A stretch of 6,776 nt of DNA, taken from the NCBI GenBank assembly GCA_002336845.1, contig DDEX01000012.1, positions 40,075 through 46,850 of the forward strand, in the 5' to 3' direction. The notes below the pieces were generated by a model, which saw only the letters and a program-made list of their open reading frames with translations, did not search any database and was not told the DNA's origin. Shown one piece after another: positions 1-6,282 of the stretch (positions are counted from its first letter, which is position 1; every line of letters begins with the position of its first letter). This DNA comes from Rhodobacteraceae bacterium UBA1943 (GTDB lineage Bacteria; Pseudomonadota; Alphaproteobacteria; Rhodobacterales; Rhodobacteraceae). The position numbers and the translations under genes were made by a program.

Positions 1-708
1 ATCACCATCAACATGAGCGAGTTTCAGGAGGCGCATACGGTCAGCCTGCTGAAAGGCGCGCCCCCCGGCTATGTCGGCTATGGGGAAGGCGGGCGACTGA
101 CCGAGGCGGTGCGCCGCAAGCCCTATTCCGTCGTCCTGCTGGACGAGGTGGAAAAGGCCCACAGCGATGTGCATGAGCTGTTCTTTCAGGTCTTCGACAA
201 GGGCATCATGGAGGATGGCTCGGGTCGCCAGATCAACTTCAAGAACACGCTGATCCTGCTCACCTCGAATGTCGGCACCGATGCCATCATGGATATGGCC
301 GACAAGGGGGAGACCAAACCCGATGTCGAGGTGCTGGAAGAGGCGCTGAAGCCGCACCTTCTGCGTGTCTTTCCGCCCGCCCTGCTGGGCCGGATCGTCA
401 CGATCCCCTATTTCCCGCTGTCCGCCGAGGTTCTGGGCGGCATCACCAAGCTGAAGCTGGGGGCTATCGTCAAGCGGATGAAGGAAAACCATGGCGCGGC
501 GATGAGTGTCTCGCCCGAGGTGACCGCCCATATCGTCGAACAATGCCGCGACCCGGATTCCGGCGGGCGGATGGTGGACAACATCATCTCGAACACCATC
601 CTGCCGGCGCTGTCGCGCGAGGTGCTGGACCGCATGGTCAAGCAGACGCCGATGGCGCGGGTGGAACTGGTGATGAAAGATGGCGAAATCGGGTATGAGT
701 TCAGCTAA
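1..708 (+). CDS. tssH: T6SS AAA+ ATPase ClpV/TssH, C-terminal part (5' end outside window)
   Basis: This is the final AAA+ (D2) module and C-terminal small domain of the type VI secretion ATPase. ClpV works in the cytoplasm as a hexamer that unfolds and recycles the contracted TssB/TssC sheath. The reading frame is open from base 1 and gives 235 residues; the Walker A part lies outside the window. Visible in order are the ClpV-type run ITINMSEFQEAHTVSLLKG, the D2 pore loop GYVGYGEGG, Walker B VVLLDE (Asp codon at 142), sensor-1 Asn in ILLTSN, an arginine-finger-like LLGRI, and sensor-2 GGR. The words MSEFQEAHTVSLL and ELFFQVFDKG are typical of ClpV rather than ClpB, which has MSEYMEKH and RIDE at these places. 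The internal ATG at 13 is not a start. It is intact to its TAA stop. A small unknown gene follows after 20 bases, probably on the same transcript. No other T6SS gene is visible, so the presence of a full cluster is inferred. Confidence 0.93.
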   Translation: MTINMSEFQEAHTVSLLKGAPPGYVGYGEGGRLTEAVRRKPYSVVLLDEVEKAHSDVHELFFQVFDKGIMEDGSGRQINFKNTLILLTSNVGTDAIMDMADKGETKPDVEVLEEALKPHLLRVFPPALLGRIVTIPYFPLSAEVLGGITKLKLGAIVKRMKENHGAAMSVSPEVTAHIVEQCRDPDSGGRMVDNIISNTILPALSREVLDRMVKQTPMARVELVMKDGEIGYEFS

Positions 709-728
709 ACCAACAAACGGATGAATGA

Positions 729-1187
729 ATGGCAAGTATCGAGTGGCTTGGCATCAGCCAATACAGCAAACTGATCGGTGCCGTCGGCATCATCGACAGA
801 CACGCCTGTATCGTGGTTTCTTTCTACGAAGATCAAGATGGCAATCAGGATGGCACCGTAAGCGCAGGTGAATGGCTGGCATCCAAACTGTCGCCGATCT
901 CGATTGAAGGCCATGCGACCTTACAGGTTGCAATGGCAGCAAAGTATAATCTGCGCCTTTTGGAAAAAGACGCAGATTTCGCAAGATGGGCAGATCAGCA
1001 GTTTCTTAAATTTGCCAGCGGCCTTGTCATGGATGGCATATATGCGGCCTATTTCTCTCGTGGGGTGTCTTTGATCGGGGGTGGGATGGCCAGGATGATC
1101 ACCAGCGGCATGGTGAAAGAATTCATCGTGAAGAAAGGCTTCGAAACCGTGGTTAAAGAGGCTTTTCAGGCTGCGGTCGGACGATAG
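729..1187 (+). CDS. Unknown 152-aa EF-hand protein downstream of clpV, possible T6SS cargo
   Basis: I do not recognise a family for the whole protein. Residues 37-48 (DGNQDGTVSAGE) form a canonical 12-residue EF-hand loop, with ligands D37, N39, D41, S45 and E48, Gly42 at the turn and Val44 at the hydrophobic position. This predicts calcium binding. The second half (about 92-152) is helical-looking and rich in Gly, Met, Ala and aromatics, with segments such as GVSLIGGGMARMI. It could be an amphipathic or membrane-active helix set. There is no signal peptide, which fits either a cytoplasmic protein or a T6SS-delivered one. A hand count over 781-1140 gives about 51% GC against about 60% in clpV, and AGA, ATA and TTA codons occur, which suggests later acquisition. 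The ATG at 729 follows the clpV stop by 20 bases; the Shine-Dalgarno is weak (CGGA). The ATGs at 721 and 725 are out of frame. The ORF is intact; its function as effector, immunity or accessory protein is open. Confidence 0.75.
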   Translation: MASIEWLGISQYSKLIGAVGIIDRHACIVVSFYEDQDGNQDGTVSAGEWLASKLSPISIEGHATLQVAMAAKYNLRLLEKDADFARWADQQFLKFASGLVMDGIYAAYFSRGVSLIGGGMARMITSGMVKEFIVKKGFETVVKEAFQAAVGR

Positions 1188-1209
1188 ACCCATCAACTCA
1201 TCAATCATG

Positions 1210-3516
1210 TCACGCCGCCGCCAGCAGCACCTCGATCACCTTTTGATAGGCCAGAACTTCGGGCGGCAGCGGTGGGGCAACGGCCACTGCGCCGCCCTTT
1301 CCGCTCATCTTAAGCTCTGCCCATTCCTTGACATAGGCGATGGTGCGCCCCTTCAGGAATGGGTTGGCGTTAACCACGCCCGCCCCCATCACATCGGCCA
1401 CCAATTGGTCATCCTGCGCCGACAGCACCACATCGGCCCCGCCCGCGCCAAGGAAGTGGCACAGATATAGCCGCCCCGCCGTGATCTGGTGGCCGCGGTT
1501 GCGCAAGTACGCCTCGCCCTCTCGGGCAAGGTTGGTGACCATTTCGCGGCTAAGGGTCGGGTCGGTGCGCAAGGCCAGCAGGTCTTCGCGGCTCATCGTG
1601 CTGGCAAGGTCGGGGCGGTATTGGTTCATCATGCGGATCCAGGTGCTTTCGATGAACTGGCCCAGACCCACAGCGGTGGACAGGGGGTTCGCCGCATCGG
1701 CCTTGCCGCCGGATTCGACGCGGATGATCTGATCGACCATGGTTTCCACCGCCGATCCCGCGCCGCCCGCCGCCACCACGGCATCGGGTGCAAAGGGGTC
1801 AATCGCCTCACCTCCTGCATAAAGCTCGAAATGCAGATGCGGGCCGGTGGATTGGCCGGTGGTGCCGACATAGCCGATCAACTGCCCTGCGGTCACCTGC
1901 TGCCCGGCCTTCAGCCCGTCGGCAAACCGCGACAGGTGGGCATAGCGCGTCTCGGTTCCATCGGCATCGGTGATCTTGACCAGATTGCCATAGGTGCCGC
2001 CGTCGCTGGCAAAATTCACCGTTCCTGCAAAAGCCGCCACCACTGGCGTTCCCACAGGTGCCGCCCAGTCGGTTCCCTTGTGCAGTTTCACGACATGCAG
2101 AATGGGGTGCATCCGCGGCCCAAAACGCGATGTCATTACCCCCGCCGTCGGCGTCACCATGCCCGCGCGGGTGGTGCCGCCGCCTGCACCTCCGCTGCCC
2201 TTGCCGAAACAGGCATAGTCCTGCGCCCCAACCGGGCGATAGACGCTGCATTGCAGATCACGCCCCTCACCCTTGATCGCGGCATAGAGCACCTGTCCCG
2301 GCCCCGGCCCCTCTCCTCCCGCATCGGGGGCATAGAGCAGCGTCATCTGGTCGCCCGGCGCCGCGAAACTCTCCATGTCCCACGACTGGCTGAGCATCAC
2401 GATGGTTTCGGCCACCACGGCCGAAGGCACGCCGTTACGGATTGCCGCCGAATAGAACGCATCCAGCAGGCGGTATTTGCGGCCAATGTCGGCGCTGGCC
2501 ACCGCATCTTCGCCTGCAAAACTGAACAGGTCTTCGTCCACCCATGGGTCTGCCGCCTCGACCACATGGCCATCATCGCCAAGTCCCAGGCTGCCTGCAT
2601 AGCTGTCACGCGTATAAAGCGATAGTTGCACCGGCACCTTCACCCCGCCCCGTGTGGTCAGCCGGAACGCAAGGATATGCCCCGGCTGAAGGGTTGCAAT
2701 ATCGGGCACAGCCGCCTTGCCCTCCTCGACAAAGCGGTTGGCCGCGGCCTTGTCGGCACCGTGATCCACCATCAACTGGGCCAGGTCTCCAGGCTCTTTC
2801 AGCCGCAGGATCACATCTTCAAATGCCGCCGCGCGGGTCTTTTCGGGCTGGATATAGACGACGCTTGTGGTGTCCTCTATCCGGGTGCGGGTAAAGGTAT
2901 CGGGCTGGCCCGCGCTGGAGACACCGGCAATATCCTCTCCCCAACTGGCGTCTTCGCCTGCCTTTACCACCTCGGTCTGCACCGGGGCCGCCGCGTCCAC
3001 CTGTGGCGCGGGCGCCAGAACCGGAGCAGGGGCTACCGGGGCCTGCGCCTTCACCTCGCGCTGCGCGTTGAAGAACGCAAAATCCTCACGGCTTGACGGC
3101 AGGGTGGTGATCAGCCGCTCTTCGGTGGTGATCATCGCATCGTTCAGCAAGATCAGCTTGCCCCCGGCGCGGTCGGGCGGCACCTCGGGCGGGCGCGGCA
3201 TTTCCTTACGGTGGTCGCCCGCGCCCGAGGTATCGAAATGCAGCGTCATCGGATCGCCGGGCAGATCGATGAAGGCCGAGGTATAGGCGGCGGCGGCATC
3301 CATCACCACGCCTTCGTCCTGCACCCCGTCGTTATCGGCGACCTCTTGCGCCGTCGGATGGCCGAATCGCAAGATACCGCCGAAATACAGCCCCGTTCCC
3401 AGCCCCGCCACCCCCAGGGCAACCCCGCCCCACAGGATCAGCGGCACCAGCCATGTGTTGCGTCTGCGGCGTTGCGCCTGCTGGCGGGCGGCCTTGAAAC
3501 GGGGGTCAATCTCCAT
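1210..3516 (-). CDS. Membrane-anchored murein hydrolase: M23 metalloendopeptidase fused to SLT lytic transglycosylase
   Basis: This 768-residue protein is predicted to cut both peptide cross-links and glycan strands of peptidoglycan. A basic N-terminus (RRRR at 16-19) precedes one membrane helix (about 21-48), so the bulk faces the periplasm. A Pro/Ala linker (about 155-180) follows. Residues 230-290 and 345-430 resemble the LysM-like and Csd3/MepM-type N-terminal domains. The M23/LytM domain (about 451-575) keeps its zinc ligands: H479 and D483 in LHKGTD, and H562 in PHLHFE, with catalytic H560 and H527. The lytic transglycosylase domain (about 590-735) has E601 in VESGG as likely catalytic acid, then AVGLGQFIESTW and YLCHFLGAGGA. 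Both catalytic sets look intact. It starts 18 bases after the caspase-like gene stops, so it is probably the third gene of one operon. The Shine-Dalgarno is weak (GCGGGG), but the start is supported by the anchor that follows. It converges on the clpV transcript with a 22-base gap. M23 plus SLT in one anchored chain is uncommon; a role in opening murein for T6SS is inference. Confidence 0.92.
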   Translation of the reverse strand: MEIDPRFKAARQQAQRRRRNTWLVPLILWGGVALGVAGLGTGLYFGGILRFGHPTAQEVADNDGVQDEGVVMDAAAAYTSAFIDLPGDPMTLHFDTSGAGDHRKEMPRPPEVPPDRAGGKLILLNDAMITTEERLITTLPSSREDFAFFNAQREVKAQAPVAPAPVLAPAPQVDAAAPVQTEVVKAGEDASWGEDIAGVSSAGQPDTFTRTRIEDTTSVVYIQPEKTRAAAFEDVILRLKEPGDLAQLMVDHGADKAAANRFVEEGKAAVPDIATLQPGHILAFRLTTRGGVKVPVQLSLYTRDSYAGSLGLGDDGHVVEAADPWVDEDLFSFAGEDAVASADIGRKYRLLDAFYSAAIRNGVPSAVVAETIVMLSQSWDMESFAAPGDQMTLLYAPDAGGEGPGPGQVLYAAIKGEGRDLQCSVYRPVGAQDYACFGKGSGGAGGGTTRAGMVTPTAGVMTSRFGPRMHPILHVVKLHKGTDWAAPVGTPVVAAFAGTVNFASDGGTYGNLVKITDADGTETRYAHLSRFADGLKAGQQVTAGQLIGYVGTTGQSTGPHLHFELYAGGEAIDPFAPDAVVAAGGAGSAVETMVDQIIRVESGGKADAANPLSTAVGLGQFIESTWIRMMNQYRPDLASTMSREDLLALRTDPTLSREMVTNLAREGEAYLRNRGHQITAGRLYLCHFLGAGGADVVLSAQDDQLVADVMGAGVVNANPFLKGRTIAYVKEWAELKMSGKGGAVAVAPPLPPEVLAYQKVIEVLLAAA

Positions 3517-3534
3517 GACCGCGGCCCCGCACGA

Positions 3535-5265
3535 TCAGAACGATCCGGTGATGCCGATGGTGCCCTTGGTGATCCGGGTCTTTGCGGTTTCCTGTTTTTT
3601 CCCGGTTTTCACATTGGACTTGACCGAGGCCTTGGCAACCGGCGCGGTTTCCACCTGCGCGCGCTTGCCGGTCTTGACGGCGGAAGAAGCGACCCGCGCC
3701 TCGCACACCACCTTGGTTTCACCCGACAGGGTCGTGAACAGGTCGGCAGAAGGTTCAAGGCTGGTCGGCACAACATGCTTGGCCAGGTAATAAGAGGTCA
3801 GCGCCGTGCGCGATCCCTTGCCCCAGTTGCCATCCACCGCCATGCGGTAGCAGCCCACCCGCAACAACTCTCCCTGAACCGCCTTGGCCAGATCTGCGGG
3901 CAGGGCGGTTGACTGGTCCAGCAGGCGCGGGTCGATTGCGGCCAGCAGATCACGCCCTTCTGGGGTATCGGCCGTCACCTCGCGGCCCTGCAACCGCGCC
4001 GGCCCACCCAAGTCGATCTTGCGGCTGTCCCAGTCCAGGGCAGCCAGCCGGATCGTGGCCTTGCCATCGGTCTCTTCCGGCTTCAGCGCGGGGCCCAGGG
4101 CGGCAATCGCCGTGTCATCGGGCAAGGGCGCATCACCAATCGCCACGCTTTCGTCGGCGACCTGCAAATCCTCCAGCGACACCAGGGCGTCGGGTGCCGG
4201 TGCGGTTTTGCCCGCGTCTTTGCCCAAGTCTTCTGACCCGCCCTCGGCCACCTCTGCTGCGGCTGGCGCAGGCGTATCGACCGCCGGGCTGTCCAGAATG
4301 GTTGTTTCCTCGGCCACCTGTTCCAGATTGGCCTCGGCCAGGGCAATCTCTTCCTCGGCCAGCTTCAGGGACCCTTCGTCAAAGCCCGATTTGGCCAGCA
4401 GGGCCAAAAACTGCTCGCGATCTTCGGGCGCGAGCTGCGCCAGCAATTCGTAATCCGCCTCGCTCAGTTCCTGCTTGGCGGCGGCGTCGGGGGGCACGAA
4501 ATAGAATTGTTCGCGCAAGCTGGATTGGTCCCACGGGACCTGTTTGCGCAGGGTGGCATTCTCGACGTCATTCCTGACCTCGATCATCATGTCCGAGACC
4601 GACTTGCCCTTTTCTGGCAAGTGTTTCAGCAGGGCCGTGGCAAAGGGGCTGTGGTCGGCCCCCGCCACCCCATCGGCAGAAACCGCCCCCGGCGCGGTGG
4701 CAAAGGCCACGAACGTGCCCACGCCCGCCTGTACCCGCGCCAGACCATCCGATGCCATGCCCGACCCGCGCACGCCCTGCGGCAAGGGATCGTTGCGGCA
4801 GGCATCCAGAAAGATCAGCGTCTGGCGGTTACGGCTTTGCAGCCGGGCGATCACGGCATCCAGGCTCCAGGTTTCGGCGGTCAGGCGCTCTCGGCTGTCC
4901 AGTGCAGCATCGACCGGCACCAGATAGTTCACTCCGCTTAGCTGGAACGCATGGCCAGCATAGTAGAATACGACGCTTTCCGCCCCTTCGGCCTTGGCAA
5001 CAAAGCTGTCCAGGTCTTTCTGAAAGGCGGCTGTGCCGCTGTCTGTCAGCAGCGTGACCTTGAACCCCAGATCATTCAGGCCAGCCGCCACCGCCGTCGC
5101 ATCACCGACCGGGTTCTTCAGATCGGGCGCAACCGTATAGTCGCCATTGCCAACCACCAGCGCAACACGTTCGGCCTGTGCCGGGCCAAAGCCCAGCCAA
5201 AAAGCCGCCGCGGCGGCGCATAGGCGCAACCCCTTGGCAATCCGGCCTGATATGGCTTCTGGCAT
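3535..5265 (-). CDS. Exported caspase-like (peptidase C14) protease with C-terminal peptidoglycan-binding-like module
   Basis: This 576-residue protein belongs to the bacterial caspase/metacaspase-like cysteine proteases. A signal peptide (1-31, ending GPAQA before ERVALVVGN) sends it to the periplasm. The p20 fold is clear: VALVVGNGDY at 34-43, catalytic His105 in YYAGHA, and catalytic Cys156 in LDACRNDP. The word SPFATALL at 206-213 is typical of the p10 side. After about 260 comes an acidic, Ala/Glu-rich, probably disordered region to about 400. A peptidoglycan_binding_1-like stretch follows at about 459-494 (VQGELLRVGCY, VDGNWGKGSRTAL). The tail (525-576) is strongly basic and carries VKTGK twice (530-534, 552-556). 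I chose the ATG at 5265 because GTGGA lies six bases upstream and the signal peptide starts neatly there; a TTG at 5283 would add six residues. It sits 77 bases after the DUF1036 gene and 18 before the murein hydrolase. The substrate is unknown; the family usually cuts after basic residues or Asp. The neighbouring hydrolase is a possible target, by inference. Confidence 0.92.
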   Translation of the reverse strand: MPEAISGRIAKGLRLCAAAAAFWLGFGPAQAERVALVVGNGDYTVAPDLKNPVGDATAVAAGLNDLGFKVTLLTDSGTAAFQKDLDSFVAKAEGAESVVFYYAGHAFQLSGVNYLVPVDAALDSRERLTAETWSLDAVIARLQSRNRQTLIFLDACRNDPLPQGVRGSGMASDGLARVQAGVGTFVAFATAPGAVSADGVAGADHSPFATALLKHLPEKGKSVSDMMIEVRNDVENATLRKQVPWDQSSLREQFYFVPPDAAAKQELSEADYELLAQLAPEDREQFLALLAKSGFDEGSLKLAEEEIALAEANLEQVAEETTILDSPAVDTPAPAAAEVAEGGSEDLGKDAGKTAPAPDALVSLEDLQVADESVAIGDAPLPDDTAIAALGPALKPEETDGKATIRLAALDWDSRKIDLGGPARLQGREVTADTPEGRDLLAAIDPRLLDQSTALPADLAKAVQGELLRVGCYRMAVDGNWGKGSRTALTSYYLAKHVVPTSLEPSADLFTTLSGETKVVCEARVASSAVKTGKRAQVETAPVAKASVKSNVKTGKKQETAKTRITKGTIGITGSF

Positions 5266-5342
5266 CTCAAATCCACATGGCAATGCAAAGTAATCTACCT
5301 AGGGCAGAGCCGTCTGACCAGCCCACATATCGGAACCAATCC

Positions 5343-5768
5343 CTACCCCCCTGGGGGCGCTCCAAGAAACAATGTCCATCGCTGGGTCTTCTGGGTATCG
5401 ACCTCGATGAACCCAGCCTCGATGTGACCCAGCTTCCAGCAATCGGCGATTCCGGGAATGACGAACTTGCGCGGCGCGATGCACATGCGTGTCGTGCCGT
5501 TCAGGATGGGCTGGCCGAACACGTCTTGCGCGTAAATATAGACATAGCGGCTGGTCAGCTCATCCCGGATGACGTTGGCGCATTGGTTGGGACCGATGGT
5601 CCACCAGCCCTCGGTCTGCATCTGGCCCTGCACATCCTGCCCCACGGCGACGTTCACCACGTCATAAGACTGGTTGCAGACCGCAAACTGCGCCTGCGCC
5701 AGACCGGGCAGGAACAGCCACAGCAGCACAGGCAGCAGGGCAAGGCGGATCAGGTGGGGCGGCGACAT
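5343..5768 (-). CDS. Small exported DUF1036 protein
   Basis: This 141-residue protein looks like the DUF1036 family, small alphaproteobacterial exported proteins of unknown function. The signal peptide spans 1-26 (hydrophobic LALLPVLLWLFL, ending LAQA before QFAVCNQS). Family-like features are CNQS at 31-34, EGWW at 53-56, the pairing of Cys63 with RYVYIYAQD, and FIEVDT at 120-125. Four cysteines remain in the mature chain (31, 63, 96, 110), which would allow two disulfides and suits the periplasm. I chose the ATG at 5768 because the signal peptide begins there. The frame stays open upstream to 5897, with another ATG at 5780. None of these starts has a good Shine-Dalgarno. A promoter-like TTGCCT/TATGAT ends seven bases before the ATG, so a leaderless message is possible. 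It is the first gene of the leftward set, followed by the caspase-like and murein hydrolase genes. Family assignment is by remembered motifs; its role is unknown. Confidence 0.82.
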   Translation of the reverse strand: MSPPHLIRLALLPVLLWLFLPGLAQAQFAVCNQSYDVVNVAVGQDVQGQMQTEGWWTIGPNQCANVIRDELTSRYVYIYAQDVFGQPILNGTTRMCIAPRKFVIPGIADCWKLGHIEAGFIEVDTQKTQRWTLFLGAPPGG

Positions 5769-5775
5769 GCCCGCA

Positions 5776-5803
5776 ATCATAGAGTCCGCAATGCCACAGG
5801 CAA
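5776..5803 (-). promoter_or_regulatory. Candidate sigma-70 promoter of the leftward envelope operon
   Basis: Read on the minus strand, TTGCCT (5803-5798, four of six to consensus) and TATGAT (5781-5776, five of six) are separated by 16 bases. The expected transcription start is at 5769 or 5768, practically on the ATG of the DUF1036 gene. This would make that message leaderless and would explain the missing Shine-Dalgarno. If translation starts further upstream instead, the match is chance. Confidence 0.3.
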
Positions 5804-5904
5804 TCGAAAGCATGGGCGGCATCCTGCTGGAAAATCGCTTCGGCCTGTCTTTCGCCACATTTACCTGTAAGATTGACCGGATCGGCATAAGGCACATGCC
5901 GCAC

Positions 5905-5911
5905 GGGAAGG
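5905..5911 (+). promoter_or_regulatory. Ribosome-binding site fixing the start at 5919
   Basis: GGGAAGG lies seven bases before the ATG at 5919. It is one of the better purine-rich sites in the window and supports that start for the 93-residue exported protein. Confidence 0.6.
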
Positions 5912-5918
5912 TGTTGAA

Positions 5919-6200
5919 ATGACATCACGCAAACGAATGGTGATCGGTTTCCTGCTGGCGGGTCTGGCTTGGGCACCCCTTGCCGCCACCGCCGAAACCC
6001 GCGGCAAGCCGCAGGCAGAAGAGGTGGCGCTGGTCGTCACTTGCGGCGATCTGCGCAGCGAGGTTGCAGCAACCCATCCCGAATGCCAGCCCCGTCGCGC
6101 CGCCAAGACCCAGCGGATGCAGATTGTTTCCGACCGTGACACCACCCCCACGCCGCGGCGCATCAAGGCGCTGCCCTGGTTTATCGGCGTCTATAACTGA
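5919..6200 (+). CDS. Small exported protein of unknown function (93 aa, two cysteines)
   Basis: I do not recognise this protein. Residues 1-25 form a classical signal peptide: basic MTSRKR, a hydrophobic core VIGFLLAGLAW, and cleavage at ATA before ETRGK. The mature chain is only about 68 residues. It has two cysteines (42 and 56, in TCGDL and PECQP) that could form one disulfide, a basic middle (RRAAKTQR, TPRRIK) and an aromatic end (LPWFIGVYN). A good Shine-Dalgarno (GGGAAGG, spacing seven) supports the ATG. It is divergent from the DUF1036-caspase-hydrolase operon and is followed after 82 bases by another exported protein. The clean signal peptide, ribosome-binding site and matching GC argue that it is a real gene. 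It is probably periplasmic; a partner role for neighbouring envelope proteins is only suggested by position. Confidence 0.72.
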   Translation: MTSRKRMVIGFLLAGLAWAPLAATAETRGKPQAEEVALVVTCGDLRSEVAATHPECQPRRAAKTQRMQIVSDRDTTPTPRRIKALPWFIGVYN

Positions 6201-6217
6201 CCCACCTAAGGCGGCTG

Positions 6218-6246
6218 TTGACAGGCTGCATGGCCCTGCGCAACCT
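6218..6246 (+). promoter_or_regulatory. Candidate sigma-70 promoter between the two small exported genes
   Basis: A perfect TTGACA (6218-6223) is followed after 17 bases by CAACCT (6241-6246), which keeps the two most conserved -10 positions (A at 2, T at 6). The start point would fall near 6253, about 30 bases before the GTG at 6283. The -10 is weak, which is common in alphaproteobacteria. It may give the downstream gene its own transcription. Confidence 0.35.
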
Positions 6247-6252
6247 GCGCAA
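6235..6252 (+). repeat. Tandem 9-bp direct repeat over the candidate -10
   Basis: CCTGCGCAA occurs twice without a gap (6235-6243 and 6244-6252). Each copy contains the self-complementary TGCGCA. The repeat covers the -10 region of the promoter candidate, where an operator would be expected. It may also be chance in GC-rich DNA. Confidence 0.45.
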
Positions 6253-6268
6253 AAGCGCCCCCTTCGCC

Positions 6269-6274
6269 AAAGGA
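6269..6274 (+). promoter_or_regulatory. Ribosome-binding site fixing the GTG start at 6283
   Basis: AAAGGA lies eight bases before GTG at 6283, immediately ahead of a signal peptide. No ATG in this frame lies nearby, so this site decides the start. Confidence 0.55.
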
Positions 6275-6282
6275 TCAGCCCC

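Noticed and set aside
1188..1209. Terminator between the two convergent genes
   Set aside because: The 22 bases show no inverted repeat or T-run, so I cannot support a hairpin here.
1489..2625. Long plus-strand ORF of 378 codons opposite the murein hydrolase
   Set aside because: Its protein is His/Arg/Gly-rich without domains, while the minus strand carries complete M23 and LysM-like domains. It is an antisense shadow of GC-rich codon structure.
3211..3912. Plus-strand ORF of 233 codons spanning the hydrolase/caspase gene junction
   Set aside because: Low-complexity Arg/Gly/His product with no signal or motif; it lies opposite two well-supported genes.
3884..4577. Two overlapping plus-strand ORFs (189 and 222 codons) opposite the caspase-like gene
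   Set aside because: Ser/Ala- and Pro/Arg-rich products caused by the Ala/Glu-rich linker read backwards.
5266..5283. TTG start at 5283 adding six residues to the caspase-like protein
   Set aside because: The ATG at 5265 has a GTGGA site at proper spacing and a compact signal peptide; the TTG offers neither advantage.
5769..5897. N-terminal extension of the DUF1036 gene to 5897
   Set aside because: It would bury the signal peptide behind 43 residues of unremarkable sequence and reach almost to the divergent gene. I prefer 5768, though 5780 cannot be excluded.
5873..5901. TTGACC at 5873 as a promoter for the gene at 5919
   Set aside because: The base run 17 positions on is ATGCCG, a poor -10, and no other spacing gives a good match.
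5980..6282. Upstream extension of the last gene to an ATG at 5980
   Set aside because: It overlaps most of the 93-residue gene, is Pro/Arg-rich, and would hide a clear signal peptide that starts at GTG 6283 behind an AAAGGA site.
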